Below are positions 18,011 through 26,348 of a DNA stretch of 41,677 bases, piece by piece. The stretch's first letter is position 1. The number at the start of each line of letters is the position of its first letter. A program made the translations under genes and the position numbers. A model generated the notes under the pieces. The model was not told the origin of the DNA and made no database searches. It worked only from the letters and a program-made list of their open reading frames with translations. This DNA comes from an uncultured Allomuricauda sp. (GTDB lineage Bacteria; Bacteroidota; Bacteroidia; Flavobacteriales; Flavobacteriaceae). The stretch spans positions 1-41,677 of the forward strand of contig NZ_CAKZYF010000001.1 of NCBI RefSeq assembly GCF_937884665.1, read 5' to 3'.

Positions 18011-19281
18011 ACTTAGTCAAGAAAACCAATACCCAGTATCTTCTGTTTCTTGCGTTCCTCTTTCCTATTATGATGGTGGTGGATTACTTTTTTATCCAGT
18101 ATATCGTCAACAGTGAGGTAAACGAGATTTTACAGCACGAGCAAAAGCGTATCGATTTTCATTTATCTAAACAAGGAAAACTTCCCACTTCCAATTACTT
18201 GATGAAAACTACCCCGCTGGAGCGTACTTTTGATACCATACCAGAGTTTAAGGATACCTTGTTTTTTGAAGGGTACGCCGGGAAACAGATTCCGTACAGA
18301 ACCTATTCCTTTACCACTTCCATCAATACCCGACCCGTTCGAATCACCTTGAAACATGTTCTGCTGGAAATCAATGAATTGATTTGGTTGCTATTTATAA
18401 CGACCAGTTTTATTACCCTCATCTTAATGGTCGGTATTTATTTTATCAATCAAAAAATTTATAAATGGGCATGGCGTCCCTTTTTCGAAAATTTATCCAA
18501 GCTTAAAAAATATGATGTGACCCAAAAGAACCCCATTCACTTAAAAGCCTCAAAAATTCAAGAATTTGAGGAACTGAACAAGGTGATCTCCACACTGATA
18601 GACCAGGTGGAAAAGGACTTTCAGAATCTCAAAGAATTCAATGAGAACATTTCCCATGAAATCCAGACGCCCTTGGCCATCATCCGAAATAAGGTAGTCC
18701 TTCTTTTGGAAAGTGAAAACCTGGATGAAAAAGAGCTCAAACGGGTAGAGTCCATTTATCAGGAAACCAACAAATTGTCCAAAATAGGAAAAGCGTTGAC
18801 GCTCATATCAAGAATAGAAAATCAGGAGTTTACCCGAATGGACCAAATCGATGTACATACGGTTGTGGTCAACATTTTGAGCAGCATGGAAGAGATAATC
18901 GACTTTAAAAACATAAAGATTTCCCTTGAACTTGACGCGGTTTCTATGGAATGTGACCATATTTTAGGGGATATATTGTTTACCAATCTCATTAAAAATG
19001 CCGTGCAGCACAACAAAAAGGGGGGTACTATAAAAATGCGCTTGACAGATGGGAAATTTGAAATCATCAATACAGGAAAAGTTTCAGAAATAGCTATTGA
19101 AAAACTGTTTCAACGCTTTCAAAAAGGAGGCACCGCAAAAGATTCTCTTGGACTTGGGCTGGCGATTACCCAAAAAATATGCGAAATATATGGGTTTGAA
19201 CTTCAATATATCCGTGATACTGATACCCACATGTTTTCCTTGTTTTTCGCTAATAAAAAGGTATTGAATCCCTCCAATTAA
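18007..19281 (+). CDS. membrane sensor histidine kinase
   Basis: 424 residues. Membrane helix at about 11-33, a periplasmic stretch of about 85 residues, a second helix at about 121-146, a linker, then the kinase core. H217 in NISHEIQTPLAII is the phosphorylated His. The N box is NLIKNAVQHN and the glycine loop is SLGLGLAI near the C-terminus. The periplasmic part has no recognisable sensor domain. Translationally coupled with the preceding regulator, so they form a pair. Signal unknown. Confidence 0.94.
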   Translation: MNLVKKTNTQYLLFLAFLFPIMMVVDYFFIQYIVNSEVNEILQHEQKRIDFHLSKQGKLPTSNYLMKTTPLERTFDTIPEFKDTLFFEGYAGKQIPYRTYSFTTSINTRPVRITLKHVLLEINELIWLLFITTSFITLILMVGIYFINQKIYKWAWRPFFENLSKLKKYDVTQKNPIHLKASKIQEFEELNKVISTLIDQVEKDFQNLKEFNENISHEIQTPLAIIRNKVVLLLESENLDEKELKRVESIYQETNKLSKIGKALTLISRIENQEFTRMDQIDVHTVVVNILSSMEEIIDFKNIKISLELDAVSMECDHILGDILFTNLIKNAVQHNKKGGTIKMRLTDGKFEIINTGKVSEIAIEKLFQRFQKGGTAKDSLGLGLAITQKICEIYGFELQYIRDTDTHMFSLFFANKKVLNPSN

Positions 19282-19406
19282 GCACTAAGATGTAATCCTT
19301 GCATCTGATACCTATCAAAAGAAGAAACGTATTGAGCAAATAAACCCATTTTAGGTGTTTAATGTTGGGATATGCCTGCAAAGGGGTTGGGTATACATCT
19401 CCACGA

Positions 19407-19424
19407 GCGATGGAATACCATCGC
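19407..19424. repeat. perfect 18-nt inverted repeat in intergenic region
   Basis: GCGATGG-AATA-CCATCGC, with 7-bp arms and a 4-nt spacer, lies in the 276-nt gap between the histidine kinase and the ABA4-like gene. It is GC-richer than its surroundings and has no T tract after it. It could be an operator for the downstream operon or an RNA hairpin. The rest of the gap (19282-19557) shows no coding frame I would accept. Confidence 0.5.
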
Positions 19425-19557
19425 AACCATAGATTCCAAAGGTACCTCTCTTCTACGCAATTCAACGGCTCGATACGATGTTTCGGCAGAAATCACTCCC
19501 ATATCCCGACATTAAAATGAATTTTTGGAGCATAGAAAACCATAAAACCAAACGCAA

Positions 19558-19980
19558 ATGAAAGCAGCAGAGATTTTTTCAATAGCCAATTTGATTACAA
19601 TGCCCATGTGGCTTTTAATGATTGTACTTCCCAAATGGAAAGTCACCCGTTTTTTAGTGGATTATAAGCTGGTGCCTCTTGTACTGTCCCTTTTTTATGT
19701 ATTCTATATGTTAACGCACATAAGTTCGGGAGCGGGGTTGGATTTTGGGAGTCTATCCTCTGTGATGTCCTTGTTTACCCAAGAAAATGCGGTAATGGCG
19801 GGATGGGTACATTATTTGGCATTTGACCTTCTGATAGGAATGTGGATGCTTAACCAGAATCGAACTTTAGGATTTCATCCCTTGATCATGGCGCCTTGCC
19901 TTTTCGCCACATTTATGTTGGGTCCTGTGGGTTTCTTGCTCTTTATAGTTCTTAGAACTACAAAAAGAGCCAACTCATGA
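19558..19980 (+). CDS. ABA4-like (DUF4281) membrane protein
   Basis: 140 residues with four membrane helices. It resembles the ABA4/DUF4281 family (IANLITMPMWLLMIVLPKW, HYLAFDLLIGMW, then the C-terminal GPVGFLLFIVLR), whose plant member is needed for neoxanthin formation. Bacterial relatives are uncharacterised as far as I know; many carotenoid-making flavobacteria exist, but no carotenoid genes are in this window. The leader carries the AAAACCATAAAACCA motif also seen before ggt. Its stop overlaps the next start (ATGA), so the two membrane proteins are co-translated. Confidence 0.82.
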   Translation: MKAAEIFSIANLITMPMWLLMIVLPKWKVTRFLVDYKLVPLVLSLFYVFYMLTHISSGAGLDFGSLSSVMSLFTQENAVMAGWVHYLAFDLLIGMWMLNQNRTLGFHPLIMAPCLFATFMLGPVGFLLFIVLRTTKRANS

Positions 19981-20777
19981 GAGAGTTAAAGCATGTGTTT
20001 CAAACCGTAAGGCGGGAGAGCCCTATTTTGCACGCTGTGGTAATGTTCCATATTGCGCTCGTGTTAATTTGTCTTATAGGATGGATGTTTGACAGTCGTA
20101 CCTTGGTGGGTTTGAACGTTTGGGTAAAACCCATGAAATTTTCAATATCGGGCGGAATCTATGTGCTTACTTGTGGCTTCTTGATTACGCTTTATCCATT
20201 TTCAAGGAGGAAAAAGAATATTGTCAACAACATAATTTCTTGGACCATGGCACTGGAAATCTGTATTGTGGTCTTACAAGCGGCTCGTGGAGTACGATCG
20301 CATTATAATCAATCTAGCCTTTTTGATGGAATACTTTTTGGAAGTATGGGCATACTCATCGGCGTAATTGTATTGACTATGATTTTCTTTATCGTAGAGA
20401 CCGTACGATTGCGTTTAAATGCTCCAAGAGCAGTTCAATGGGGTATTTTAATAGGTTGGCTTGTGGTCCTTTTTGGAAGTTGGGTAGGGGGTCAAATGAT
20501 TGGGCAAATGTCCCACAATGTCGGGGTTCCTGATGGTGGTGAGGGGTTGCCTTGGATCAACTGGAGCACCATAGCGGGGGATTTGCGTGTTGCCCATTTT
20601 TTTGGATTGCATGGTGTTCAAATAATACCTTTATTCGCAGTATTGCTTACCAAAAAATGGAAAGCTTCCAAAATGGCACAGAATAGTGTGGTTATTCTTT
20701 TTGGATTGTTGTATGCCTCTTGGATAGCTTTTACCTTTTATCAGGCAAAGCAGGGTATGCCCTTGGTAAACATTTAA
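19977..20777 (+). CDS. polytopic membrane protein of unknown function
   Basis: 266 residues with about seven hydrophobic segments. Polar signatures between helices include VGLNVWVKPMKFSISGGIY, QAARGVRSHYNQSS and GDLRVAHFFGLHGVQIIP; the last places two His in or near a helix and could bind heme, metal or a polar ligand. I do not recognise the family. It overlaps the ABA4-like gene by 4 nt and ends 15 nt before a LytS-type kinase, so all four genes likely form one operon. Confidence 0.78.
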   Translation: MRELKHVFQTVRRESPILHAVVMFHIALVLICLIGWMFDSRTLVGLNVWVKPMKFSISGGIYVLTCGFLITLYPFSRRKKNIVNNIISWTMALEICIVVLQAARGVRSHYNQSSLFDGILFGSMGILIGVIVLTMIFFIVETVRLRLNAPRAVQWGILIGWLVVLFGSWVGGQMIGQMSHNVGVPDGGEGLPWINWSTIAGDLRVAHFFGLHGVQIIPLFAVLLTKKWKASKMAQNSVVILFGLLYASWIAFTFYQAKQGMPLVNI

Positions 20778-20792
20778 ACCAATTGGAAGAAG

Positions 20793-21881
20793 ATGAAGCT
20801 TTTCAATAAAGAGAGAAGAATAAAATATCTGGCCTTCAATGATTTTTGGTTTGTGTTGTTCGGCATCTTTTTGTTGAGCTTTGTTACCGACTTTTTGTTT
20901 TCTGGAAACTCTTTTGGCCGTTTACCTTTTGTATGGGCACTAATTAATTGGGGTATTTCTCTTGCTTTTGCAACGGTGCACTGGTTGACCATGCGGACCA
21001 TTCTTATTTTCCTAAGAAAACGGTATCCTAGCTTGAAAAACAATAAAATAAGGATTCCGCTGTTTTTTTTGTCGATTGTGTTGACCGTAATTTCTGTGGA
21101 TTTTCTGGGCAACCTAATCTTGAGTTATATTTTTGATAGCTCTTACAACAATCCCCTACGGTTTAAACTTATCATCCCCATCATTTTGATAAGTACCATG
21201 ACCATGGCCATTTATGAAGCCATCTACTACTACATTCTCCTAAAACAGGCCGTACGGGAGGAAGAACAAGCGAAAGCGGCCATTGTACAGGCACAGTTGG
21301 ACGCCTTGCGCAATCAAGCGCAGCCCCATTTCTTTTTTAATACCCTCAATACTTTAAGGGATATCATTGACCAAAATACGAAAGAAGAGGCCAAAGAGTT
21401 TGTGAATCGGCTTTCCGAGATATACCGCTTTATCCTAGAATCTGGTAACGCCAATGTAATTACGGTACGGGAAGAGTTAAAATTTGCCCAGGCTTACATT
21501 CACGTACAAAAGGAGCGCTTTGGAAATAATTTGAACGTCCACTGGAAAGTATCGGAAAGTGCCAAAGACCATTTTATTATACCGATGAGCCTGCAGCTTT
21601 TGCTTGAAAATGCCGTAAAACACAATGTGATTTCAAGGGCCAGACCTCTCGAAGTGCACGTAGACGCCGACGAAGAATCGCTTATGGTTTGTAACAAAAT
21701 ACAACCCAAATCCACTCAATTGCCCACGACCAAGTTAGGATTGAAAAACATAGAACGTCGGTATAATTTGATTTCGAATAAGCAGGTAGTCGTGCTAAAG
21801 AATGAAGGCTATTTTCAGGTTAAACTGCCTTTGTTGGACAAAATCAATCAAAAAAAATCCCATGCAAGTACTGATAATTGA
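20793..21881 (+). CDS. LytS-type sensor histidine kinase
   Basis: 362 residues. Four membrane helices (about 9-27, 38-63, 80-110, 122-145), then a His_kinase domain with the hallmark QAQPHFFFNTLNTL, whose His is the phosphorylation site. An ATPase domain follows with LQLLLENAVKHNVIS as the N box and TTKLGLKNIERRY as the G region. No separate extracellular sensor domain, so the signal may be sensed within the membrane. The last 20 nt overlap the start of the LytTR regulator that follows, its evident partner. Confidence 0.93.
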   Translation: MKLFNKERRIKYLAFNDFWFVLFGIFLLSFVTDFLFSGNSFGRLPFVWALINWGISLAFATVHWLTMRTILIFLRKRYPSLKNNKIRIPLFFLSIVLTVISVDFLGNLILSYIFDSSYNNPLRFKLIIPIILISTMTMAIYEAIYYYILLKQAVREEEQAKAAIVQAQLDALRNQAQPHFFFNTLNTLRDIIDQNTKEEAKEFVNRLSEIYRFILESGNANVITVREELKFAQAYIHVQKERFGNNLNVHWKVSESAKDHFIIPMSLQLLLENAVKHNVISRARPLEVHVDADEESLMVCNKIQPKSTQLPTTKLGLKNIERRYNLISNKQVVVLKNEGYFQVKLPLLDKINQKKSHASTDN

Positions 21882-22614
21882 AGACGAAGTAAGGGCTGCC
21901 AACCAATTGCAGAAACTACTACAAAACGTACAGTTTGATTACCAGTTGCTTGGCGTTTTGGATACTATTGAGGAAAGTGTGGACTGGTTTAAAAATAACA
22001 AGGCCCCCGATTTGGTGTTCATGGATATCCAGTTGGCAGATGGGTTGAGTTTTGAAATATTTCAAAAGGTTCAGCTTCAATGTCCAATTATATTTACAAC
22101 CGCCTTTGACCAATACGCCATTCGCGCATTTAAGGTGAACAGCGTCGTCTACCTTTTATTACCTTTGCATCATGAAGTTTTACAACAGGCATTGGATAAG
22201 TTCAAGCGTTCCAATCAACCCCTAACAATGAATCATGATGTATTGCGATATGTGATGGCAGATCTTCAGCAAACGGAACAACGTACAGGTATTTTAGTGA
22301 AAGATGGGGATGGTTTTGCACAACTACGTATTTCCGATCTGGTCTACATATATTCAGAAGATAGTATCACATTTGGGGTAACCCCCAATAGACGGGCCAT
22401 TATAGATGAAACCCTGGACCAAGTGATGTCCACGTTAAGCCCATCGGATTTTTTTCAAATCAATCGTGGGCAAATAGTTGCGAAAAGTGCAATCCAAAAA
22501 ATCGAAAAGTACTTTAACCATAGATTGAAGTTGACCATGTCCGAGGCTAGAGATCAAAACTTCATTGTAAGCAGGCAAAAGACCAACGATTTCAAAAGTT
22601 GGATGAACCGTTGA
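21862..22614 (+). CDS. LytTR-type response regulator with unusual receiver
   Basis: 250 residues from ATG 21862 (MQVLIIEDEVRAANQ); a start at 21802 would lie deep inside the kinase. Receiver about 1-115: acidic pair E7/D8, phospho-acceptor D55 in VFMDIQL, T79/T80. The conserved lysine is missing: the usual DYLLKP reads VYLLLP, with V96 for Asp and L100 for Lys. The LytTR DNA-binding domain is at about 150-250 (LRISDLVYIYSEDS, FFQINRGQIV). Loss of the Lys normally weakens the phosphorylation response, so this regulator may be locked or signal differently. Confidence 0.93.
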   Translation: MQVLIIEDEVRAANQLQKLLQNVQFDYQLLGVLDTIEESVDWFKNNKAPDLVFMDIQLADGLSFEIFQKVQLQCPIIFTTAFDQYAIRAFKVNSVVYLLLPLHHEVLQQALDKFKRSNQPLTMNHDVLRYVMADLQQTEQRTGILVKDGDGFAQLRISDLVYIYSEDSITFGVTPNRRAIIDETLDQVMSTLSPSDFFQINRGQIVAKSAIQKIEKYFNHRLKLTMSEARDQNFIVSRQKTNDFKSWMNR

Positions 22615-22790
22615 GGTGAAATCCACAAGTATAGGAAAGTTGGATGAAAGAACAATAAATTGACCGAAGAGCTCCTCGTCATATTTTTCATGAATTACCC
22701 CCTCTTTTATTTTTTATCCATCAGATAGCAACAGATACTAATTACAGACCGATTTTTGTACATTAGAAAGCTGTAAAAAACCATAAAACC

Positions 22791-24488
22791 ATGCGCAACT
22801 TTTTACGTCAGTTTTGCTGCTTGATACTTTTAGCTCAATTTTCTTTCGGCCAGGACCGAATAACCGGAGAACCCTTCGCCACACGTTCCGAGGTATTGGG
22901 ACAAAATGGAATGGTGGCCACGAGCCACCCTTTGGCTACTCAAATTGGACTCGACATTCTGAAAAATGGCGGTAATGCCATAGACGCGGCAATTGCAGCG
23001 AATGCTGCCTTGGGACTTATGGAACCAACTGGATGCGGTATAGGAGGGGACCTTTTTGCCATTGTTTGGGATGGTAAAACACAACGGCTATACGGTTTAA
23101 ATGCAAGTGGTCGCTCTCCTGAGAAATTGACTTTGAAGTTTTTTGAAAAAGAAGGAATGACTAAAATCCCGTCGCACGGTCCCTTGCCGGTAAGTGTTCC
23201 CGGTGCCGTGGATGGATGGTTTGAACTGCACCAAAAATTCGGCTCCAAGTCGATGGAGGAAATTCTGGCTCCGGCCATAGACTACGCGGAAAAAGGATTT
23301 CCTTTAACCGAACTTATTGCTTGGTACATGCAACGTACCATACCCTTTTTTCAATCAAAAGGTTTCCCTAATATTGAAGATACCTATAAGTCCCAAAATG
23401 GGGGGACACTGCCCAACGAGGGGGAAATCTATAAAAATCCGTATTTGGCCAATACTTATCGAAAAATTGCAAAAGGGGGCCGTGACGCTTTTTATAATGG
23501 GGATATTGCCGAGACCATCGGAAAATTCATTAAGGAACAAGGCGGTTTTTTATCGGCCCAAGACCTGGCGGCGCACAAATCGGAATGGGTGGAACCCGTT
23601 TCCATCAATTACAGGGGATATGATGTTTGGGAATTGCCCCCCAATGGTCAAGGTATTGCAGCACTGCAAATGCTGAAAATTCTAGAAGGATACGATTTTT
23701 CCAATATTGATTTTGGAAGTGCCGAACATCTCCATCTGTTTACGGAAGCCAAAAAATTGGCATTTGAAGATAGGGCAAAGTATTATGCGGATATGGATTT
23801 TGTTGATGTACCCGTTGACGAGTTACTTTCTGAGGACTATGCCCGAAATAGAAAAGCGCAAATCGGGAACCGAGCGGGACAATATACGGCAGGAGAAATC
23901 TCAGCAGGTGAAACTATTTATATGACGGTCGCTGACAGTGAAGGCACCATGATATCTCTTATACAAAGCAACTATCGGGGAATGGGTTCGGGAATGGCGC
24001 CCCCCAAGTTGGGCTTTATGTTACAAGATAGGGGTGAGCTTTTCAGTCTAAAGCAGGGACAGGCCAATACCTATGCGCCTCGAAAGCGACCCTTTCATAC
24101 CATTATCCCCGCCTTTATCACTAAAGATGGAAAACCCTACGTGAGTTTTGGGGTTATGGGGGGTGACTTTCAACCAATGGGGCACACCCAAATCGTTATG
24201 AATCTTGTTGATTTTGGTATGAATCTTCAAGAAGCGGGTGACGCACCCCGTTGGGACCATACGGGTGGGGCCAGTCCAATGGGCAGAACCACGGAAGATA
24301 CGGGTTTGATACGTGTTGAATCGGGAATACCTTATTCTACTCTGCGCGGGTTAATGAACAAAGGGCATAAAATTGGAACCGCCCGGGGCATCTATGGAGG
24401 GTATCAGGCCATTCTTTGGGACGCAGAAAACAAGGTTTATCACGGGGCGTCCGAAAGTCGTAAAGACGGGCAAGCGGCAGGCTATTAA
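22791..24488 (+). CDS. ggt: gamma-glutamyltransferase family (YwrD-like) hydrolase
   Basis: 565 residues with a signal peptide (about 1-20, ending in FSFGQ), so exported. Ntn-hydrolase proenzyme: self-cleavage is expected before T375 in GETIYMTV, giving large and small subunits. Other landmarks are GGNAIDAAIAANAALGLMEP and GGDLFAI near the N-terminus, SNYRGMGSG, and FGVMGGDFQPMGH in the small subunit. Cleaves gamma-glutamyl bonds (glutathione or gamma-glutamyl peptides) or related amides. It sits alone, with a leader carrying the AAAACCATAAAACCA motif. Substrate not determined by sequence. Confidence 0.94.
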   Translation: MRNFLRQFCCLILLAQFSFGQDRITGEPFATRSEVLGQNGMVATSHPLATQIGLDILKNGGNAIDAAIAANAALGLMEPTGCGIGGDLFAIVWDGKTQRLYGLNASGRSPEKLTLKFFEKEGMTKIPSHGPLPVSVPGAVDGWFELHQKFGSKSMEEILAPAIDYAEKGFPLTELIAWYMQRTIPFFQSKGFPNIEDTYKSQNGGTLPNEGEIYKNPYLANTYRKIAKGGRDAFYNGDIAETIGKFIKEQGGFLSAQDLAAHKSEWVEPVSINYRGYDVWELPPNGQGIAALQMLKILEGYDFSNIDFGSAEHLHLFTEAKKLAFEDRAKYYADMDFVDVPVDELLSEDYARNRKAQIGNRAGQYTAGEISAGETIYMTVADSEGTMISLIQSNYRGMGSGMAPPKLGFMLQDRGELFSLKQGQANTYAPRKRPFHTIIPAFITKDGKPYVSFGVMGGDFQPMGHTQIVMNLVDFGMNLQEAGDAPRWDHTGGASPMGRTTEDTGLIRVESGIPYSTLRGLMNKGHKIGTARGIYGGYQAILWDAENKVYHGASESRKDGQAAGY

Positions 24489-24742
24489 TACCCATGAAGA
24501 TCGTAAACTCTTCGTTTCATTTAATTTGTCAGTTCAGTTTCTCCTAATTGGGCTTCACAGAAATTGGAAAAAGACGCTTCATCTGCACAGCAGCCCACAA
24601 TGAAAACGAATTTAACTTAGTTGCATGTGTTCAGCTTTTCGTATATTTTTAACGTGTCCAGGTATGCGTTATTCCATTTAGAAGTTAAAAATGGAAAAGC
24701 AAAAACACTGACTATTGGTTAAACTCCCTTTTAAATATTAAA

Positions 24743-25336
24743 ATGGACCGTACTCGTTTTTTGAGAAACATTTTTAGCTTTGGCCTACTATCGGCCTTCG
24801 GGTGTCAAATGGGAAATACCAAAAATGGTTCTTCAGAAAATAAAGAAGGAGCTAAATCGGTGTCGGACGACGATGCGATCAAAAAACTTAAGGAAGAATT
24901 GATTACCGCTTGGAACCGATCTGAGATGATGACGATGGCCAATGTGGAACAGATGCCCAAAGACTATTTTACGTTCAAATATACTGACGAAGCGATGACA
25001 TTTTCAGAACAATGGCGTCATTGCATTGTTTTCACTTGTGGGCAATTGGCAGGGCGTGCAGAAATAGAGAATCCGTATGAAAATGTAAAACTCCCGGTTC
25101 AAATGTCCAAGATGGAAGTCATTCGGGAATTAAAGAATATGTACAGCTTCGTCCGTACATCCATTCTAGAGCTATCGGAAAGTAGGCTTCTTTCAGATTG
25201 TGAGTTTGTTGGCGATACAATACCCGTATGGCGTCTATTCTATGCCATGGAAAATCATATCATCCATCATCGGGGACAATGTATCGTATATTTACGTTTA
25301 AAAGGGGTAATCCCGAAAGGATTTTATGGATGGTAA
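24743..25336 (+). CDS. DinB-fold lipoprotein-like protein
   Basis: 197 residues. The N-terminus (MDRTRFLRNIFSFGLLSAFG, then Cys21) looks like a lipoprotein signal, unusual because most DinB-fold proteins are cytoplasmic. The rest fits a DinB four-helix bundle: H93 in QWRHCIVF and H172/H176 in NHIIHHRGQ are the likely metal triad, and the ending YLRLKGVIPKGFYGW is typical. DinB proteins include metal-dependent thiol transferases; the reaction here is unknown. It precedes LCIB copy 2 by 66 nt and may share its transcript. Confidence 0.82.
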   Translation: MDRTRFLRNIFSFGLLSAFGCQMGNTKNGSSENKEGAKSVSDDDAIKKLKEELITAWNRSEMMTMANVEQMPKDYFTFKYTDEAMTFSEQWRHCIVFTCGQLAGRAEIENPYENVKLPVQMSKMEVIRELKNMYSFVRTSILELSESRLLSDCEFVGDTIPVWRLFYAMENHIIHHRGQCIVYLRLKGVIPKGFYGW

Positions 25337-25402
25337 TCACCAAATAGGATAGCCCATAATTATTCAGATTCGAAATTAACATCAAATTAAAATACAGTAC
25401 CA

Positions 25403-26116
25403 ATGCTACAAAGAAAATTCGCAGAAGTTGTTAAAAGTTATTTCCCTGAAGCCATGGATGCCAAGGATACTTCAATCCAATACTTAGGAAAAATGCAGTT
25501 GGAGCACAATATAGACATCTCAAAGGTATTGATGGCGACCTCCGTATGTTCGGACGATATCAATGTTCCTTCCACCACCTTTTTCAATGTTTTGTTCGGT
25601 CCCTTTATCATGGGGGGATTGGGAGGCTTGCCCTTTGCCGGGCAAACGGGGATGACTGCCTTTGCACATCATATTCCAGACGATGGCAGTGCATTCATAT
25701 TTTATGGCCCCCATATCGGAATTACTCTAGATGGGGATTTGGGTAAAATGTATCGACCACGTCAAGAACAAACCGGAAATTCTTGTGGCGCCCTGATGTT
25801 GGCCCTTAGCCGATTTCAGGACAATGCCTATAAACCCGTGTTGAACGAAGATGATTATCAACAGATGAAACTCGAAGAAAGTCTGCTGTCCTATCGGGAC
25901 GATATTCTGAGCAGTGAAAATCAGGAAAAGGCGATAACCGAGGCTACCTACGATATTATTGACAAAAAGATTCACGAACACATCAAATCTTGCAAAGCTG
26001 AGTTCCCGGTGGACAAAGTGACCCTGCTGGGAGGCATCATAATCAATACAGATTATGGATTGGATGACTATTTCGTCGCCAAAAACTTTGAAGTTTTGGA
26101 AGTGAAAAATCTATAA
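25403..26116 (+). CDS. LCIB/LCIC-type carbonic-anhydrase-like protein (copy 2)
   Basis: 237 residues, the same length as copy 1 at 2835-3548, with 143 identical positions by hand count (about 60%). Proposed metal residues are kept: C49 and D51 in CSDDIN, H104 in YGPHIG, C128 in SCGALM. Here residue 127 is Ser where copy 1 has Cys, which points to C128 as the ligand. As in copy 1 the position after the Asp pattern is Ile, not Arg. Cytoplasmic, no signal peptide. Neighbours are a DinB-fold lipoprotein upstream and a YfcC-type permease 232 nt downstream. Confidence 0.8.
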   Translation: MLQRKFAEVVKSYFPEAMDAKDTSIQYLGKMQLEHNIDISKVLMATSVCSDDINVPSTTFFNVLFGPFIMGGLGGLPFAGQTGMTAFAHHIPDDGSAFIFYGPHIGITLDGDLGKMYRPRQEQTGNSCGALMLALSRFQDNAYKPVLNEDDYQQMKLEESLLSYRDDILSSENQEKAITEATYDIIDKKIHEHIKSCKAEFPVDKVTLLGGIIINTDYGLDDYFVAKNFEVLEVKNL

Positions 26117-26348
26117 TCAATACAAAAAGATAACAAGATTTATGGCGTTGGGGATTATGGTGCAAACCGATATTTCCATTGCCGTAGATTTTGGGTTGGG
26201 ATTGTATGATTTTTGGATATGACCTAAGAGAGGAAATGTGCTCGGATTTGGTTTGCTCTAATTTTTTGGCTTAAATTCACCGCAAGTAACAAAGCCATAA
26301 TTGAAGTACGTTTTTAAATCAGAATATCCCAGGGTCTTCCTAAAATAG

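Noticed and set aside
19250..19465. 71-residue minus-strand frame after the histidine kinase
   Set aside because: Odd composition, no family feature, overlaps the kinase end and spans the 19407 palindrome.
26142..26222. 26-codon frame after LCIB copy 2
   Set aside because: Too short, no signal peptide, motif or ribosome site; no reason to prefer it over chance.
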